Part shown: in pieces, positions 12,055 to 22,324 of the stretch
How the letters are laid out: each line of letters begins with the position of its first letter
How positions within the stretch are numbered: position 1 is the first letter of the stretch
NCBI GenBank assembly: GCA_023313575.1
Contig: JAJTTP010000006.1
Span: forward strand, 248,001-312,000
Direction of reading: 5' to 3'
Origin: Eutypella sp. D-1
Lineage: Eukaryota; Ascomycota; Sordariomycetes; Xylariales; Diatrypaceae
DNA: 64,000 nucleotides
The notes under the pieces: generated by a model
What the model saw: the letters and a program-made list of their open reading frames with translations, nothing else
Told to the model about the DNA's origin: nothing
Databases searched by the model: none
Made by a program: the position numbers and the translations under genes

Positions 12055-15000
12055 CTATTTCTTCTTCTTGGCGATCCTCTTCTCAGCCCTAAGCTCCTTC
12101 TTCATCCTCGGGTCGACGATCTTGTAACGGCCCTTGACGCCCTTGGGCCGGCCCTTGATACCCCTGTTGAGGCCGCGGGCGACGACGAGTTTGGCCTGGG
12201 GACGGGCCTTCTTGCTGGAGCGCGCGGCGCGCGCGAGCAGGCGCTGGATGGAGTCGGCCTTTTCTTTCTCGGTCATGCCCTCGTCGCCGGCGAGGAGGTC
12301 GGATTTCTTGCGCAGCTTCTCGAGGCGCTGCGCCGTCTTGAACTTCTTGCGCGCCTTGGCCTCCCGCACCTTCTTGATCGGCCGCGCATTCAGCGCCCGC
12401 GTCTTCTCCTTGATCGCTGCCGCTGCCGCCTTCGTGATCGGCCGCTGCGGCTTGTCGTGCCGGTGCTCGTCGTCCACGAACCACTCCGGTAGCCCGTCCC
12501 GGTCCTTGAACGAGTGCCGGTTGAACCCCTCGTCTACCACGTCGTACTTCGACTTCTCCCCCGTCGCGAGCTGATGCGCTAGCGTCATCGCCTCTGCCGT
12601 GATGATGTCGATGTCTATTTTTTCTTGTTAGTCTCGGGATCGGATCGCATATCTATTAGGGCTGAAAGCGCTCTTACCGTATTTGCCGTCCGGAAGTCGC
12701 TTGTCCTCGTCTTCCCAGGCATCTACGTCACCTTGCTTCCGCTTCGCGACCTCGAAGTTATGTTGGTCGTCCGACTCAGGGTCCAAGGGTTCCTTCTCGG
12801 CCGCGATACCCTTCTTCTGCTTGGGTTTCTTCTTGGACTCTTTCGATATGTCCGTTTTCCTCCCTTTTTCCGCGGCCTTCGCTTCTTCTGCATCCACCAA
12901 CTCCACATCGACCGCATCAGCTTCAGGCTCGGGTTCATCTAGTATTCCGGGTATGTCTTTGAATATGTCCTGGCTGAAGAAGTTCTTTGCGCGTTTCGAT
13001 AGCCCTCTCGAGTCCGTAGGTTCGTTGTCCAGATCCGTGATGAGGCGTTGCGTCGGGGTAGAATCATCATCGTCTGACTCGTCGCTAGAATCTTCTTCCA
13101 GCTCGCCCTCACTCGATTCCTGTTCATCGCCCGAGACACCATCCCATTCCCCATCTTCGTACTCTTCTCTCGCCCGCTTTGCACGGTACTTTGCGTCCGA
13201 CTCGGCTTTGCGTTCCTTATATTGGTTGTAGAACTGGTCGAGCTCTCGTTCGAGGCGATCTTCTTCATCATCGGACTCCTCGCTTTCCGAGTCGGGGGAA
13301 GTACCTATGCCGCTATCTTGATTTTTCCTGGCATCCGCTTCGCTGAGCATGGCCATCTTGCCTTTGGAGATCTTGCTGACTGCCCCTTTCTTATCGACGG
13401 GTTTGAGAGAAAACATGGAATCTTGCCCCATAGGTCCCGATTGTTCCAAGCCGATATCCTAAACATCTAGGTTAGAATCGGCTTTCAAGATTACCGATAA
13501 GCTGAATGTGACAAACTCACCATGGGAGCCACCATGTGCAGTTGCATCCGTACGATCTCTTTTTGTTTCTTCTCGTTCTCTCGCCGCCTCTCGCGCTTCC
13601 TCTTTGAGGAATCTTTATCACGCAAGGCCTGCAGCTCTGCTTGGATCTTGAGTTCTTCATCCATATCTTCGACTTCGGCGACTTCTTCAGCAGCTTCTTC
13701 AGGTACCTCGGGCTTTTTCGTGGCTTTCGTCGGCAACCCGAACGCCTCCCGAGATTTCAATCTCCACCTTAAAAGTGTTTTGAACTCTTTGCGACCTAAA
13801 ACCTTTAGATCTGCACAGCATTCTCGAATTTCCGGAGTCGTCTCGGGCATTCGGTTCAGTGCTGCGAGTGCAACGTTTCCATTTCGCTCTTGCTCAAAGC
13901 TCAACTTATTATACTCGGACAGAATGGCAATAGGGTCACTCGTCTCGATAAACTCGTTGGCAGGAAGCTCCTCTGTCACACGTTAGCTCACCACGTCCGC
14001 AACCAGAAGTTAGTCGTATATAGAGGCTATCGGCACATACTGCGAGAAAAAGGTCAGTATAAATCACGATGAACGCCAAGACATAGATAGGGTTTATGAG
14101 CCTGGGACGTGTAGTAAATCAGCATACCTGAATTGAGTGTAATCTCCCTCTTCGTAACCCCCTCTTTTCCTCTTCTTGACTTCTGGGTTGAAAACTTTCG
14201 CTTCGTTGTTGGTAGCACCCTCGACCGTCTCGGCGAAGACAGATTTGGGGTCAAGGAATCTGGGATCGAGGTGCTTGGGGGCCTTGAAGCCTCTAGCGAC
14301 GACGAATATCTCTGCGGAGACGTTTCTCGACGAGGGAGGTTTGGTGGCCTCGACCTTAGTGAATAGTTGGTTGAAGACCCAGAGCAATTTGTTGTATTCC
14401 TTGGAACGGAAGACTTTGGTGACAAAGGTTCCGCCTTCGACGAGAAACTCGGTGGCCAACTTCATGGATTGAAGGGTCAATTCGGCCTGGTTGAAGGAAT
14501 CCTGGACCCAGGCGGTACCGACGTTGGGGGCGCCATCGTGGAGAACAGTGTCGGCTTTCCAGGTCTTGAGGTGTCCTCGTATCGTGGCACGACATTTCTC
14601 TATTTTTGGGGGACCAAGCTAAATCAGTATAAAAGCATCAACGGGACGAACAGGATCTTGTTCCGTCTAGCCAGTCCAGACAAGAGAGGACGCACCGGTA
14701 GTGATATCGGACTGAAAGGTGATGACGCGAGGGATCGGCTTGATGGGGGCTAAGTCGACACCAACAATGAGGCTGCCGTTGGGCATCGTCTCGGCAGCTA
14801 TCATAGCAGGTTAGTATCGTGACTTCGTACTTCTTTTCTCTTCCCAGCGCAACAACGGAGTATTGAAGGGAAATATTGAACATCGACGAACCGACTTGAC
14901 ACCAGGATCCCGGGGCGGCGCAAAGATCCAGAAGGACCTTGCTCTTTTCGAGAAAGCCATATTTACGATTGAGCTGTATTAACCTGGAGCGCAGCAGCAA

Positions 15001-15176
15001 GAGTTAGCAACAGTTCTTGTAATATCTATTAATCTTGCATTGTTTGTTCTTATGGGTTGGAAGTGCTGGTGGTCGGGTCTTTACTTGAATGCAGCTCGAG
15101 CGCGGTAACCTTTCTCTTTGGCTAGTTTATACCACTTATCCAAGCGACCCTTGGCGTGCTTCTTTTGAAGGGCCAT
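12055..15176 (-). CDS. SPB1: AdoMet-dependent rRNA 2'-O-methyltransferase Spb1 (apparent one-base frame break)
   Basis: Nucleolar FtsJ-type methyltransferase that modifies the A-loop of large-subunit rRNA and is needed for 60S maturation. Seven exons: 15176-15085, 14983-14892, 14797-14696, 14599-14128, 13972-13521, 13458-12678 and 12614-12055. The N-terminus [16 protein letters not shown] and the SAM site [17 protein letters not shown] are clear. [30 protein letters not shown] and [13 protein letters not shown] complete the K-D-K-E type domain. A DUF3381-like middle and acidic region follow, then the Spb1 C-terminal domain ([38 protein letters not shown]). All junctions are in frame except exon 4/5: QF-AG is followed by AGGAGCTT, one base too many to read into ELPANEF. 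The summed exons are 2,551 nt, which is 850 codons plus one base. The identity is certain; the break may be a sequencing error or unusual splicing. Confidence 0.93.
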
Positions 15177-16251
15177 CTTGGTGTAAGTGTATATGGTATG
15201 AAGTAGTATACAGTTCTAGGAATCGAGACGTCCCGTGGGTGGGAGGTGCAGGTGCAGGTGTAAGTGCAAGTAATGCTGGCTTGTCCCTCCAGGGCGAGTG
15301 AGTCTCAAGAAAAAAAAGATGGGAGATAAGATAACAAAAAGATAAGTGGTTAGCTAATTACATCTTACAAGGTACCTGTGGACTGTACATATGTACCTAG
15401 GTAGACGGGATCACGGAATCCACCCGACCCGACTAGCAGCCTACTGTAAATAGCTGGACAAGCCTAGCCACATCTGACGGGGCCACATATGACAGGGGGC
15501 CGGGGGTAAGGCAATTTCACCCAGCTTGCCCAGCTGCCGCCGAACTGTCAATAGACCAAGAAACAAGGGAAATACAGCTACTGCCGGCTGGCTGCCCCAC
15601 GTCCGCGAAAACCAGGAACCCGGATCCCTGCTTAACGCCTCCGGTACCCACTAAAGCTCACAAAGCTTAATGTACGTAGTCGCGTTAAGTAGTGTAGATG
15701 GACCCGTACAGCCATCATTGTACCGCGCTTTTTCGCGGAGTGGCCAGCCATTCATATCCGTGCATTCGTCCATTAAATACTGGGAGCTGTCCATATGTAC
15801 TTTGCATACTCTAGGTAGAATGAATTATAGGAATTCAATGTCCTCCCCACCAAGTCCAGTCTCTTGCTGCTACTATTACTACTACTCCGTACTTGATACA
15901 AACAAGTCTGGGTCTAAGTCCTGAAGTCCACTCGCATTTTCAATCTTGGTAATTCGTCGATTTGTCCAAGGGATCTGTCTTTTTTCCCCGTCTTTTTTTC
16001 CCCGGCTCTCGTTGACTGGGAGATTGTCTTCTTGCAGGGTCGAATATGTCAACTGCTTCTTCGTAAAGATCGTAATCCTAGCGCGTCTATCGTCTGGGGC
16101 TTTGAGGCAGTCGAAGGAGTAGTGCCATACCTTTCCTCTCCCTCCCTCTCTCTCTCTCTCTTTCTCTCCTTAGGAATAGTGGTATCGCCGTCCTGGAGTA
16201 TATCGTCCTTTGAAACGAACCTAATACGATATAACTATATATCTTCTGGAT
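15177..16251. promoter_or_regulatory. Divergent promoter region of SPB1 and CDT2
   Basis: 1.1 kb between the start codons of two divergently transcribed genes, so it must hold both promoters. It contains a TACCTAGGTA palindrome (15393-15402), a CT-rich tract at about 16135-16170 with TCTC repeats that lies some 80-115 bases before the CDT2 ATG, and no coding ORF with support. Confidence 0.65.
15393..15402. promoter_or_regulatory. Palindrome TACCTAGGTA upstream of SPB1
   Basis: Perfect 10-base palindrome 217 bases upstream of the SPB1 start. The same decamer recurs at 54901 and 55264 between two other divergent genes. No factor is assigned. Confidence 0.4.
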
Positions 16252-18516
16252 ATGGCGGGAAAGACGGTTGCTCCTAGCAACGAGCCTACCATACCAGCAA
16301 ATACAACCCTTCTATCTCCAACAAGACCAAGCAGTCGCAAGGAGAGAAGAAACCCGTCCATTACACCTAGGAAGTTCCGACGATTCTTCACTCCCAGGTC
16401 ACGTGTGTCCTCACACATAAGTCCCGCTCGAAAGGCATTGAAGGATCTCGCTGCCCCAGCAGTCAACCAGAGATACCAGACCCCGGCTCCGTCTAGTCCA
16501 TTGAAGCCTGTATCTGAGGAGCATGTTAGAGACGACTACTCAGAGGGCAGGTCTTCCAAGCGACGAAAGGTCCTACAGCACCATACCCCCGATTCTTCGC
16601 CATGCCGAGCTCCGCTTCTCCCCGATCTAGACACCCCGTCCGAGGGAGCATCATTCAAGCGTCGCCTTCTCAGTCCTATCCGGTCCTTCGGCTCCAGTCA
16701 AGACTTGCTGGAGTCGGACGAAGACGGCAGTGGTGATGAGCTACCTACCGCTCCGAAACCCATTAGACGTATAACAACCCTGACAAGCCGCGGTCTGGCC
16801 GGCCAACTGGTACAAAGACAAGCAGGCGGAATGCCTCGGTCTGGACGCTCATACATGACCTACCCAGCTGCTGATTGGAGGATCGACACCGCCGACTTCT
16901 GCAGCCGGCCTGATGATGTCCATAGTTGTGTAAGTCACGAGGGGCCTGGACGGTGCATCCCGTTCTGCGCCGCCGCCTGCAATAAAAACAGCCTCACGGC
17001 GATTGGTGATGAAGAGGGCCGCATACGTCTGCTCGACTCTTCCGGCAACCCGTCCCACCCTTTTAGCAATATACACCTCGAGTTCCAGGCACACCCCAAT
17101 GCCATCATCGACATCGCCTTTTCTGATGATGATTATCTACTTGCTACCGCATCGGGTGACCAGACTGGGAGGGTTATCGACATGATGACGCAGACTCCTG
17201 TTGCTGTACTCCAACATCACACTGCTTCACTCAAGCAGATTTGTTTCCAACCAGGTAAAGCCAACAGTAGCGTCCTCGCGACGTCTTCGCGCGACGGCAG
17301 TGTTCAGATTTGGGACCTTCGCTGCTTCGGCGGTCCCGTCCAAGACATCGCCCCCCCTCAAGGCCGGCAGGACGGCCTGAGTTTCCGGCGCCCTCAATTG
17401 AAGCAAGGATGTGCTGTGAATAGCATTTACAACGCCCACGCCCGCACGCAGCGTCAGACTCAACAGGCCTGTCCCGTCGGTCCCGGTGATACCCCGTCCC
17501 GTGGCGAGCTTCCGGGCCGCATCGGTGATGTGTCAGTGACAGCTCTTCAGTTCCTGCCCGCTGGGCGCGAGTTCTTGCTCCTCACTGCCTGTGAGGCAGA
17601 CGCGTCCATCAAGCTCTGGGATGTTCGCTCGATACACACCTCGCGCCAGAAGACTGTGACTCCTCTTTCCACCACCGCTCCGCCGGTCTCGCATTCGAGC
17701 TGGCGGCCATTCGGCATCTCGTCAATGGCCCTTAACACGGACGGGTCCAGAATCTACTCCGTGTGCAAAGACAACACGGTCTACGCGTACTCGACAGCCC
17801 ACCTCATCCTCGGACACGCACCTGAGCTCTCCACTCGAAACGGCGAGCCGGCGCGGCGCAGATACGGAACCGTCTCGCAGCAGGGCCTAGGACCGCTCTA
17901 CGGCTTCAGACACCCGCTATTCCACGCGACGTCGTTCTACGTCAAGTGTGCGGTCCGCCCGGCACGCGACGGGCGGAGCGAGCTCCTCGCCGTGGGGAGC
18001 AGCGACAGCCGCGCGATCCTATTCCCCACGGACGAACGCCAGATCACGAATGACCACCTTGCGAGCTCCCTCGGCTCCCTAAGCCTAGAAAACTCCACGA
18101 TAGCGACCTCGAACCCGGCCACTGACCTGAGCGCCGGCGCCAGCGGCGTGCGCAGGCCCCTGTTCCGGACGAGCAGCAGCAGATCCGCGACCAAGAACGT
18201 GCCGATCGTAAGTGGGATCGGCATAGGTGCCGGCGGCGGCAACCGGGCGCGGGACGGAATTCCGATCGTGCGGACAGGGACGCCGCTCGTGCGGGGCCAC
18301 GACCGCGAGGTCGGCGCCGTGACGTGGACGTACGACGGGAAGCTCGTCACCGTGGGAGACGACTTTTCAATCCGCTGCTGGAGCGAGGACCGCGCCAAGG
18401 CGGCGGACCTGCGCACCGGCGGCGAAACCGAGGGTCGTCGCTGGGGTTGCGGCTGGGCTGACGTCGGCGATGATTGGGACCTGCCCGATGACGATGGAAG
18501 CGATGATGACGAATAA
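16252..18516 (+). CDS. CDT2: Cdt2-like WD40 substrate receptor of CRL4 ubiquitin ligase
   Basis: WD40 protein of the Cdt2/DTL family, which directs the Cul4-Ddb1 ligase to replication-licensing and other PCNA-bound substrates. It is a single 2,265-nt exon of 754 residues with no introns. The first 190 residues are basic, Ser/Pro-rich and probably disordered, with many Ser-Pro sites. WD repeats follow: AIGDEEGRIRLLDSS, AFSDDDYLLATASGDQTGRV and ATSSRDGSVQIWDLR (near residue 355). Further repeats are DASIKLWDVRS (near 453), SVCKDNTVYAYS and VTVGDDFSIRCW (near 706). The two WD-x-R ends match the DWD box by which receptors bind Ddb1. A Ser/Gly-rich insert lies between the last two repeats. The C-terminus is acidic. 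The ATG at 16252 is preceded by a pyrimidine-rich leader. Assignment to Cdt2 rather than another DWD protein is by overall layout and remembered resemblance. Confidence 0.82.
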   Translation: MAGKTVAPSNEPTIPANTTLLSPTRPSSRKERRNPSITPRKFRRFFTPRSRVSSHISPARKALKDLAAPAVNQRYQTPAPSSPLKPVSEEHVRDDYSEGRSSKRRKVLQHHTPDSSPCRAPLLPDLDTPSEGASFKRRLLSPIRSFGSSQDLLESDEDGSGDELPTAPKPIRRITTLTSRGLAGQLVQRQAGGMPRSGRSYMTYPAADWRIDTADFCSRPDDVHSCVSHEGPGRCIPFCAAACNKNSLTAIGDEEGRIRLLDSSGNPSHPFSNIHLEFQAHPNAIIDIAFSDDDYLLATASGDQTGRVIDMMTQTPVAVLQHHTASLKQICFQPGKANSSVLATSSRDGSVQIWDLRCFGGPVQDIAPPQGRQDGLSFRRPQLKQGCAVNSIYNAHARTQRQTQQACPVGPGDTPSRGELPGRIGDVSVTALQFLPAGREFLLLTACEADASIKLWDVRSIHTSRQKTVTPLSTTAPPVSHSSWRPFGISSMALNTDGSRIYSVCKDNTVYAYSTAHLILGHAPELSTRNGEPARRRYGTVSQQGLGPLYGFRHPLFHATSFYVKCAVRPARDGRSELLAVGSSDSRAILFPTDERQITNDHLASSLGSLSLENSTIATSNPATDLSAGASGVRRPLFRTSSSRSATKNVPIVSGIGIGAGGGNRARDGIPIVRTGTPLVRGHDREVGAVTWTYDGKLVTVGDDFSIRCWSEDRAKAADLRTGGETEGRRWGCGWADVGDDWDLPDDDGSDDDE

Positions 18517-19211
18517 GTGTTTGGGGTCGGAAGGAATTGGTCATTATCAGTTTTTCTTTTTGGCGCGGGCGGGCGGGCATTACATACAAGCGTATTGCAT
18601 GGAACGGCGCAGCAGCATAGCATTGAATGGATCGGCATTGGCATCATTATTGCCATGCTATCATGAAATAGCATGGCATGGAATTTTAGAGGCTTGCCTC
18701 TGGAATATCATATTGTATTCTGAGTTTTCTTTGGCCCGCGTTGCACATATATACACATCCGCAACCTCGCCCCCTTTTCCGCATCTTGTACTCGTGGTCA
18801 ACCCACCAAAACGGGAACCGGGTACAACGGAAAAGGATCCCGCCTGGTCAAAGATGTATATATACCTAGCTTGCCGTTTAATAACACACGCTGCTAGAAA
18901 CTATCAAAACCGTAGCACTGTTATTTGACCTGTAGTCTCTCTCACCTTCGCACAGGTAGAATACGGCTCTACTCTAGACGGACTAGACGTTCGTTCTACC
19001 TCAGGAAGCAGTGATCGCAACTTGTTTCGCGCTTTAAATATAAGGACGTAAGTCATCTCAACCATAAAACCCTTCGTCCCTTCGTAATCAAGGGGCAAAC
19101 GGGCTGGGCCACCCACCACCAGTACAGTACATAATTGACGTCTACTTAACAGAAGAGACAATTGACGCAATTGTCTAGACAGGGACGTGTGATCTATCTG
19201 TATGAGAATTT
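18517..19211. other. CDT2/CYC2 convergent intergenic region
   Basis: 0.7 kb between two convergent stop codons, holding both 3' UTRs. It contains repeated GCATTG-like words and a perfect hairpin shortly after CDT2. No gene is supported. Confidence 0.6.
18651..18678 (+). other. Perfect 11-bp stem-loop in the CDT2 3' region
   Basis: The 11-base arm TGCCATGCTAT and its exact reverse complement ATAGCATGGCA flank the 6-base loop CATGAA, 135 bases after the CDT2 stop. It could be an mRNA 3' UTR structure or part of the 3' end signal. Confidence 0.6.
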
Positions 19212-20762
19212 CTATAGCTTCAGCACAAGCCACCCATCCAAGAGCCCTCCACCACCACCGCCACCTTCAGCCAACCGTCCCAGGACCCCGCGTACCGGCC
19301 CCTGCATTTCGCCGCCGGCGTGCCACTTCTTGGGCCCGGCGAGCGCCTCGATGAAGCCGTCGGGGCCAGAGACGAAGAGGAGGTTCGACCCAGGCGCTGC
19401 GCCGTCACGAGCGCAGGGGCAAGGGTCAGGGCGGCCGTTGTCGACCCCGCGGCGGCCCGCGTCGTCATCGTTCGGTAGATCCTCCAGCGCCGCGGGGGAG
19501 TGCCAGGGACACTGTTTCGCTGCCGCCGCCACGGGCTGTTGTTGTGGGCCCGAGGAGGAGGAGGAGATGGCAGACGCGACGTCCCGCGCCCCGATGAACG
19601 TCCCCTCCTCATCGACGAAATGCCGCACGCGGAAACGCCCCGGGAACGCGGTCTGCAGATCGCGAATCTGTCGCTCGAGCGAGGACGTGTCGGGCGGTCC
19701 CGCTGCTGCTGTCGTCGCGCCGTCGTCGTTGTGCGATGAAGAACCGCCGCCGCCGCCCATCCCAAACCAGCTGAGGAACCAACCCCCCACCCCGGTCCGC
19801 CCCTGCCCCTGCGGCTGGCGCCCTAGCGCGTCGACCGCCCGCCGGTTCGCCCAGAGGATCGTGATATTGACGTCGGGGGACGGGGGAGGCGTCAATGCGG
19901 ATTCCGTTGGTTGTTGCGCCTGCGCCTCGTAGTCTTCGGCGGGAGGCAGCAGGAGTCTCTGCGCGACCTGCAGCGCGGGCGCTATGCCCGTGCCCGCGGC
20001 CAAGAACACGACATCGCGGCGGCCGCCACCATCACCACCACCGCCACCGTCGAGGCCCAGCCGCCGCGGGACGTCGAACCCGAGGTGCGGGCCCCGGAGC
20101 CACACGGCGTCGCCGGGCTCTAGGCGGGACAGGTACGTGGACATCTCGCCTCCGTGCACGCGGCGGACAAGAAGGCGGATCTCGGCGCCGCCATCATAGT
20201 CCCCGACCGCTGCCTCGCCGGATGGCGACGACGCGGGAAGCGGCGTGTAGTGCCGCGCGATCTGCAGCTGCGGCTGCTTGACCTCGACGGACCAGAGGCC
20301 GTGGCGCCAGGCGTCGCGGATGCGGGGCGAGGCTGCATTGTCTCTACCGCTGCTGCTGCGCAGCGTCAGCACAAACGCGGACGGCGATACCTCCTCCCGC
20401 GACACGATGGTGAAGGCGCTGAAGGTCGACCGGTTGAGCACGTCATCGTGCTCACTGCCGCGCGCACCCGCGCGCCCGGATAGTAGACACAGGGCGGCGG
20501 CGCCTAAGATGCCGGATCCCGCCAGCAGGATGAGGAGCAGCGGCGGGTGGCGTCTGCGCGTAGAGGGCCGCGACGGGGGTTCCCCTTTTTCATGATCTCT
20601 ATGCCGGGACGCGGTGTTAGAGAAGCCCCTCCTATTTAATCGTAGTGCCGGCTTGAAAAGTAGGGACTGTGTTGATGCATAGTTGGTGGGAGCAATCCGC
20701 GCATTGCGGTGAGTGGTCCTTATACCCGAGAGACATGGCCGCATCCGATATGACCATCTCAT
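19212..20762 (-). CDS. CYC2: Cyc2-like mitochondrial FAD oxidoreductase (cytochrome c import/maturation factor family)
   Basis: Flavoprotein of the ferredoxin-NADP reductase/cytochrome b5 reductase superfamily, most like the fungal Cyc2 proteins that help cytochrome c haem attachment in mitochondria. It is a single exon of 516 residues. The N-terminus is Arg-rich (a targeting presequence), followed by a membrane anchor (LLLILLAGSGILGAAALCLL, near residue 75). The FAD motif RHYTPLPAS is preceded by a beta-barrel domain, and FLAAGTGIAPALQVAQRLL is the NAD(P)-site GTGIAP motif. The C-terminal NLLFVSGPDGFIEALAGPKKW closes the Rossmann part. Several low-complexity inserts (poly-Gly, Gln, Ser) enlarge it. 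The ATG at 20762 gives the presequence. Cyc2 versus another mitochondrial reductase is decided by the anchor-plus-reductase layout, not by a search. Confidence 0.8.
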   Translation of the reverse strand: MRWSYRMRPCLSGIRTTHRNARIAPTNYASTQSLLFKPALRLNRRGFSNTASRHRDHEKGEPPSRPSTRRRHPPLLLILLAGSGILGAAALCLLSGRAGARGSEHDDVLNRSTFSAFTIVSREEVSPSAFVLTLRSSSGRDNAASPRIRDAWRHGLWSVEVKQPQLQIARHYTPLPASSPSGEAAVGDYDGGAEIRLLVRRVHGGEMSTYLSRLEPGDAVWLRGPHLGFDVPRRLGLDGGGGGDGGGRRDVVFLAAGTGIAPALQVAQRLLLPPAEDYEAQAQQPTESALTPPPSPDVNITILWANRRAVDALGRQPQGQGRTGVGGWFLSWFGMGGGGGSSSHNDDGATTAAAGPPDTSSLERQIRDLQTAFPGRFRVRHFVDEEGTFIGARDVASAISSSSSGPQQQPVAAAAKQCPWHSPAALEDLPNDDDAGRRGVDNGRPDPCPCARDGAAPGSNLLFVSGPDGFIEALAGPKKWHAGGEMQGPVRGVLGRLAEGGGGGGGLLDGWLVLKL

Positions 20763-21107
20763 GGTTGGTGTGGCGAACGAAGTGATATCAAGTTCATGTT
20801 AAGGAGTTGATCGTGCAAGTCTGTTTAGCGAGAGGATCCAGAACGGAGTACCCAGTTTAAGTAGTCTTAGTCCTGTACAGTGTCTTTTTCCAAAAGACTA
20901 CCTAAGTTTACAGTGCCCACACTGTACCATCAGAAATACCAAGGCCACCCCCGAATCGACCCCGAAACCCCTTTTTCCCATCTCGACCACGCCTAGAAAC
21001 CTAGAAAGCAAATCTATAAAGACGATTACGCTCATCTCTACCCGTATTTACGCTTATTTCCAATTCATATCGTACATGATCAACCGACTCTTAGTAATTC
21101 GTTCTAT
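20763..21107. other. AIM32-CYC2 same-strand spacer
   Basis: 345 bases between two minus-strand genes. It must hold the AIM32 3' UTR and the CYC2 promoter. I see no repeat or RNA gene. Confidence 0.6.
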
Positions 21108-22324
21108 TTATAACCTTATAATGTCTCCGTTCTGGTTGATGGCCCCGCGAAAATGGTCTCTGACCACATTTCCGCTGACTATCGTCTCCTGGATCAAGCC
21201 CTCTACATGCCGCGGCTCGACCCTCCCGTACCAGATCCCATGACCGGCCAGCGGATGGGGATTTCCGGCATCGTCCGTCAAGGCGGGAGGCAGGTACACG
21301 ATCACGTTCCCGGCGAATTTATGGCCGCCGATGTGGCTGATCTGGGCGACGCGTGCCGTCCGCGGGGGCCTTTGCTGCTGCTGCTGCTCCTGGTTCTCTG
21401 AGGCACCCGAGAGGGACGCCGCGTGTACGCTCTCGTCGACGACGGGGCCATGCAGGACGTCGAAACCGGCGCGTGGCAGCTTGGCCTCGAACTCGCGCTG
21501 CAGCACGGGACCGAGAAGACCACAGCGCATATCGCGGCCGCCGTGGCCGCAGATGAGGACGAGAACGTCGGCGACGTCGCGCACGCCGGGTAGTAGGTGG
21601 CGGTAGGCGTCCTTGCGGAGCAGGCGGTCGCGGTGGATAGGGGACAGGCCGTCGTGCATGGGGTGCAGGCGTTCGGGGAGCAGGTACCCGCGCACGAGGG
21701 CCTGCGCCGCGTCGAACGACACCCGCGGCAAGAATGGCACGTACTTGAAGCTCGGTAGTAGGTACGCCGACACGGACTGCACCTCCGGCCGCCGCGAGAT
21801 CGACGGCGGGAACGACGCATTCAGCACCGATACGTTGTGGAACGGCTATCGTGCGGGCGGGATGCGGGGAGCGCCGCACTTGACAGTCAGCGCCTGTGCG
21901 TATCGACCTGGTCTACATCTTGACAGGACCTCGAATAGTTTGCGCAGGGGAGGCGCGGGACTCGGAACTCGATACTCACATCGCTGTGGACGCCGCCGCG
22001 GCCGATCAGCTCCTTCAGGTCAGCGGCTAAGTTATCGCCGCTGTCGTCGTCCTCAATGCGCGACGTCCAGTCTTCCTTACCGGTGCATATTAACACGTGC
22101 TCCGCGTAGCTCGCCATGACGCCGTTCATGTTCGCCTTCCGGTCTATCTCGAGGCCCTCGGGCATGGCGGGGGTATCGGCGCATTCGCATGTCGGCTCCG
22201 GGCATGTCGGGACCGTGCTAAGGTGTCGTCGTGCGGCGGTGATAGAGGGGATGACTCGGCATAATGGTATCGTTGTTCGGTGGACCTGCGCCCACAATCG
22301 GCGGGACAATGGTCGCAGAGACAT
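21108..22324 (-). CDS. AIM32: Aim32-like mitochondrial thioredoxin-fold ferredoxin (sucrase/ferredoxin family)
   Basis: Mitochondrial protein of the sucrase/ferredoxin-like family, in which yeast Aim32 binds a 2Fe-2S cluster in the matrix and intermembrane space. Two exons (22324-21980 and 21845-21108) join in phase 0 across a 134-nt intron to 360 residues. The first 36 residues are Arg/Ser-rich, as expected of a presequence. HVLICTGKEDW marks the first half (Cys80). DPFHNVSVLNASFP crosses the splice junction. VLVLICGHGGRDMRCGLLG supplies Cys214 and Cys223, and SHIGGHKFAGN supplies His286 and His290, the cluster-ligand set of the family. GIWYGRV is the conserved end block. A Gln-rich stretch precedes the His pair. 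It lies next to CYC2 on the same strand; both are mitochondrial redox-type proteins, but a functional link is only inference. Confidence 0.88.
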
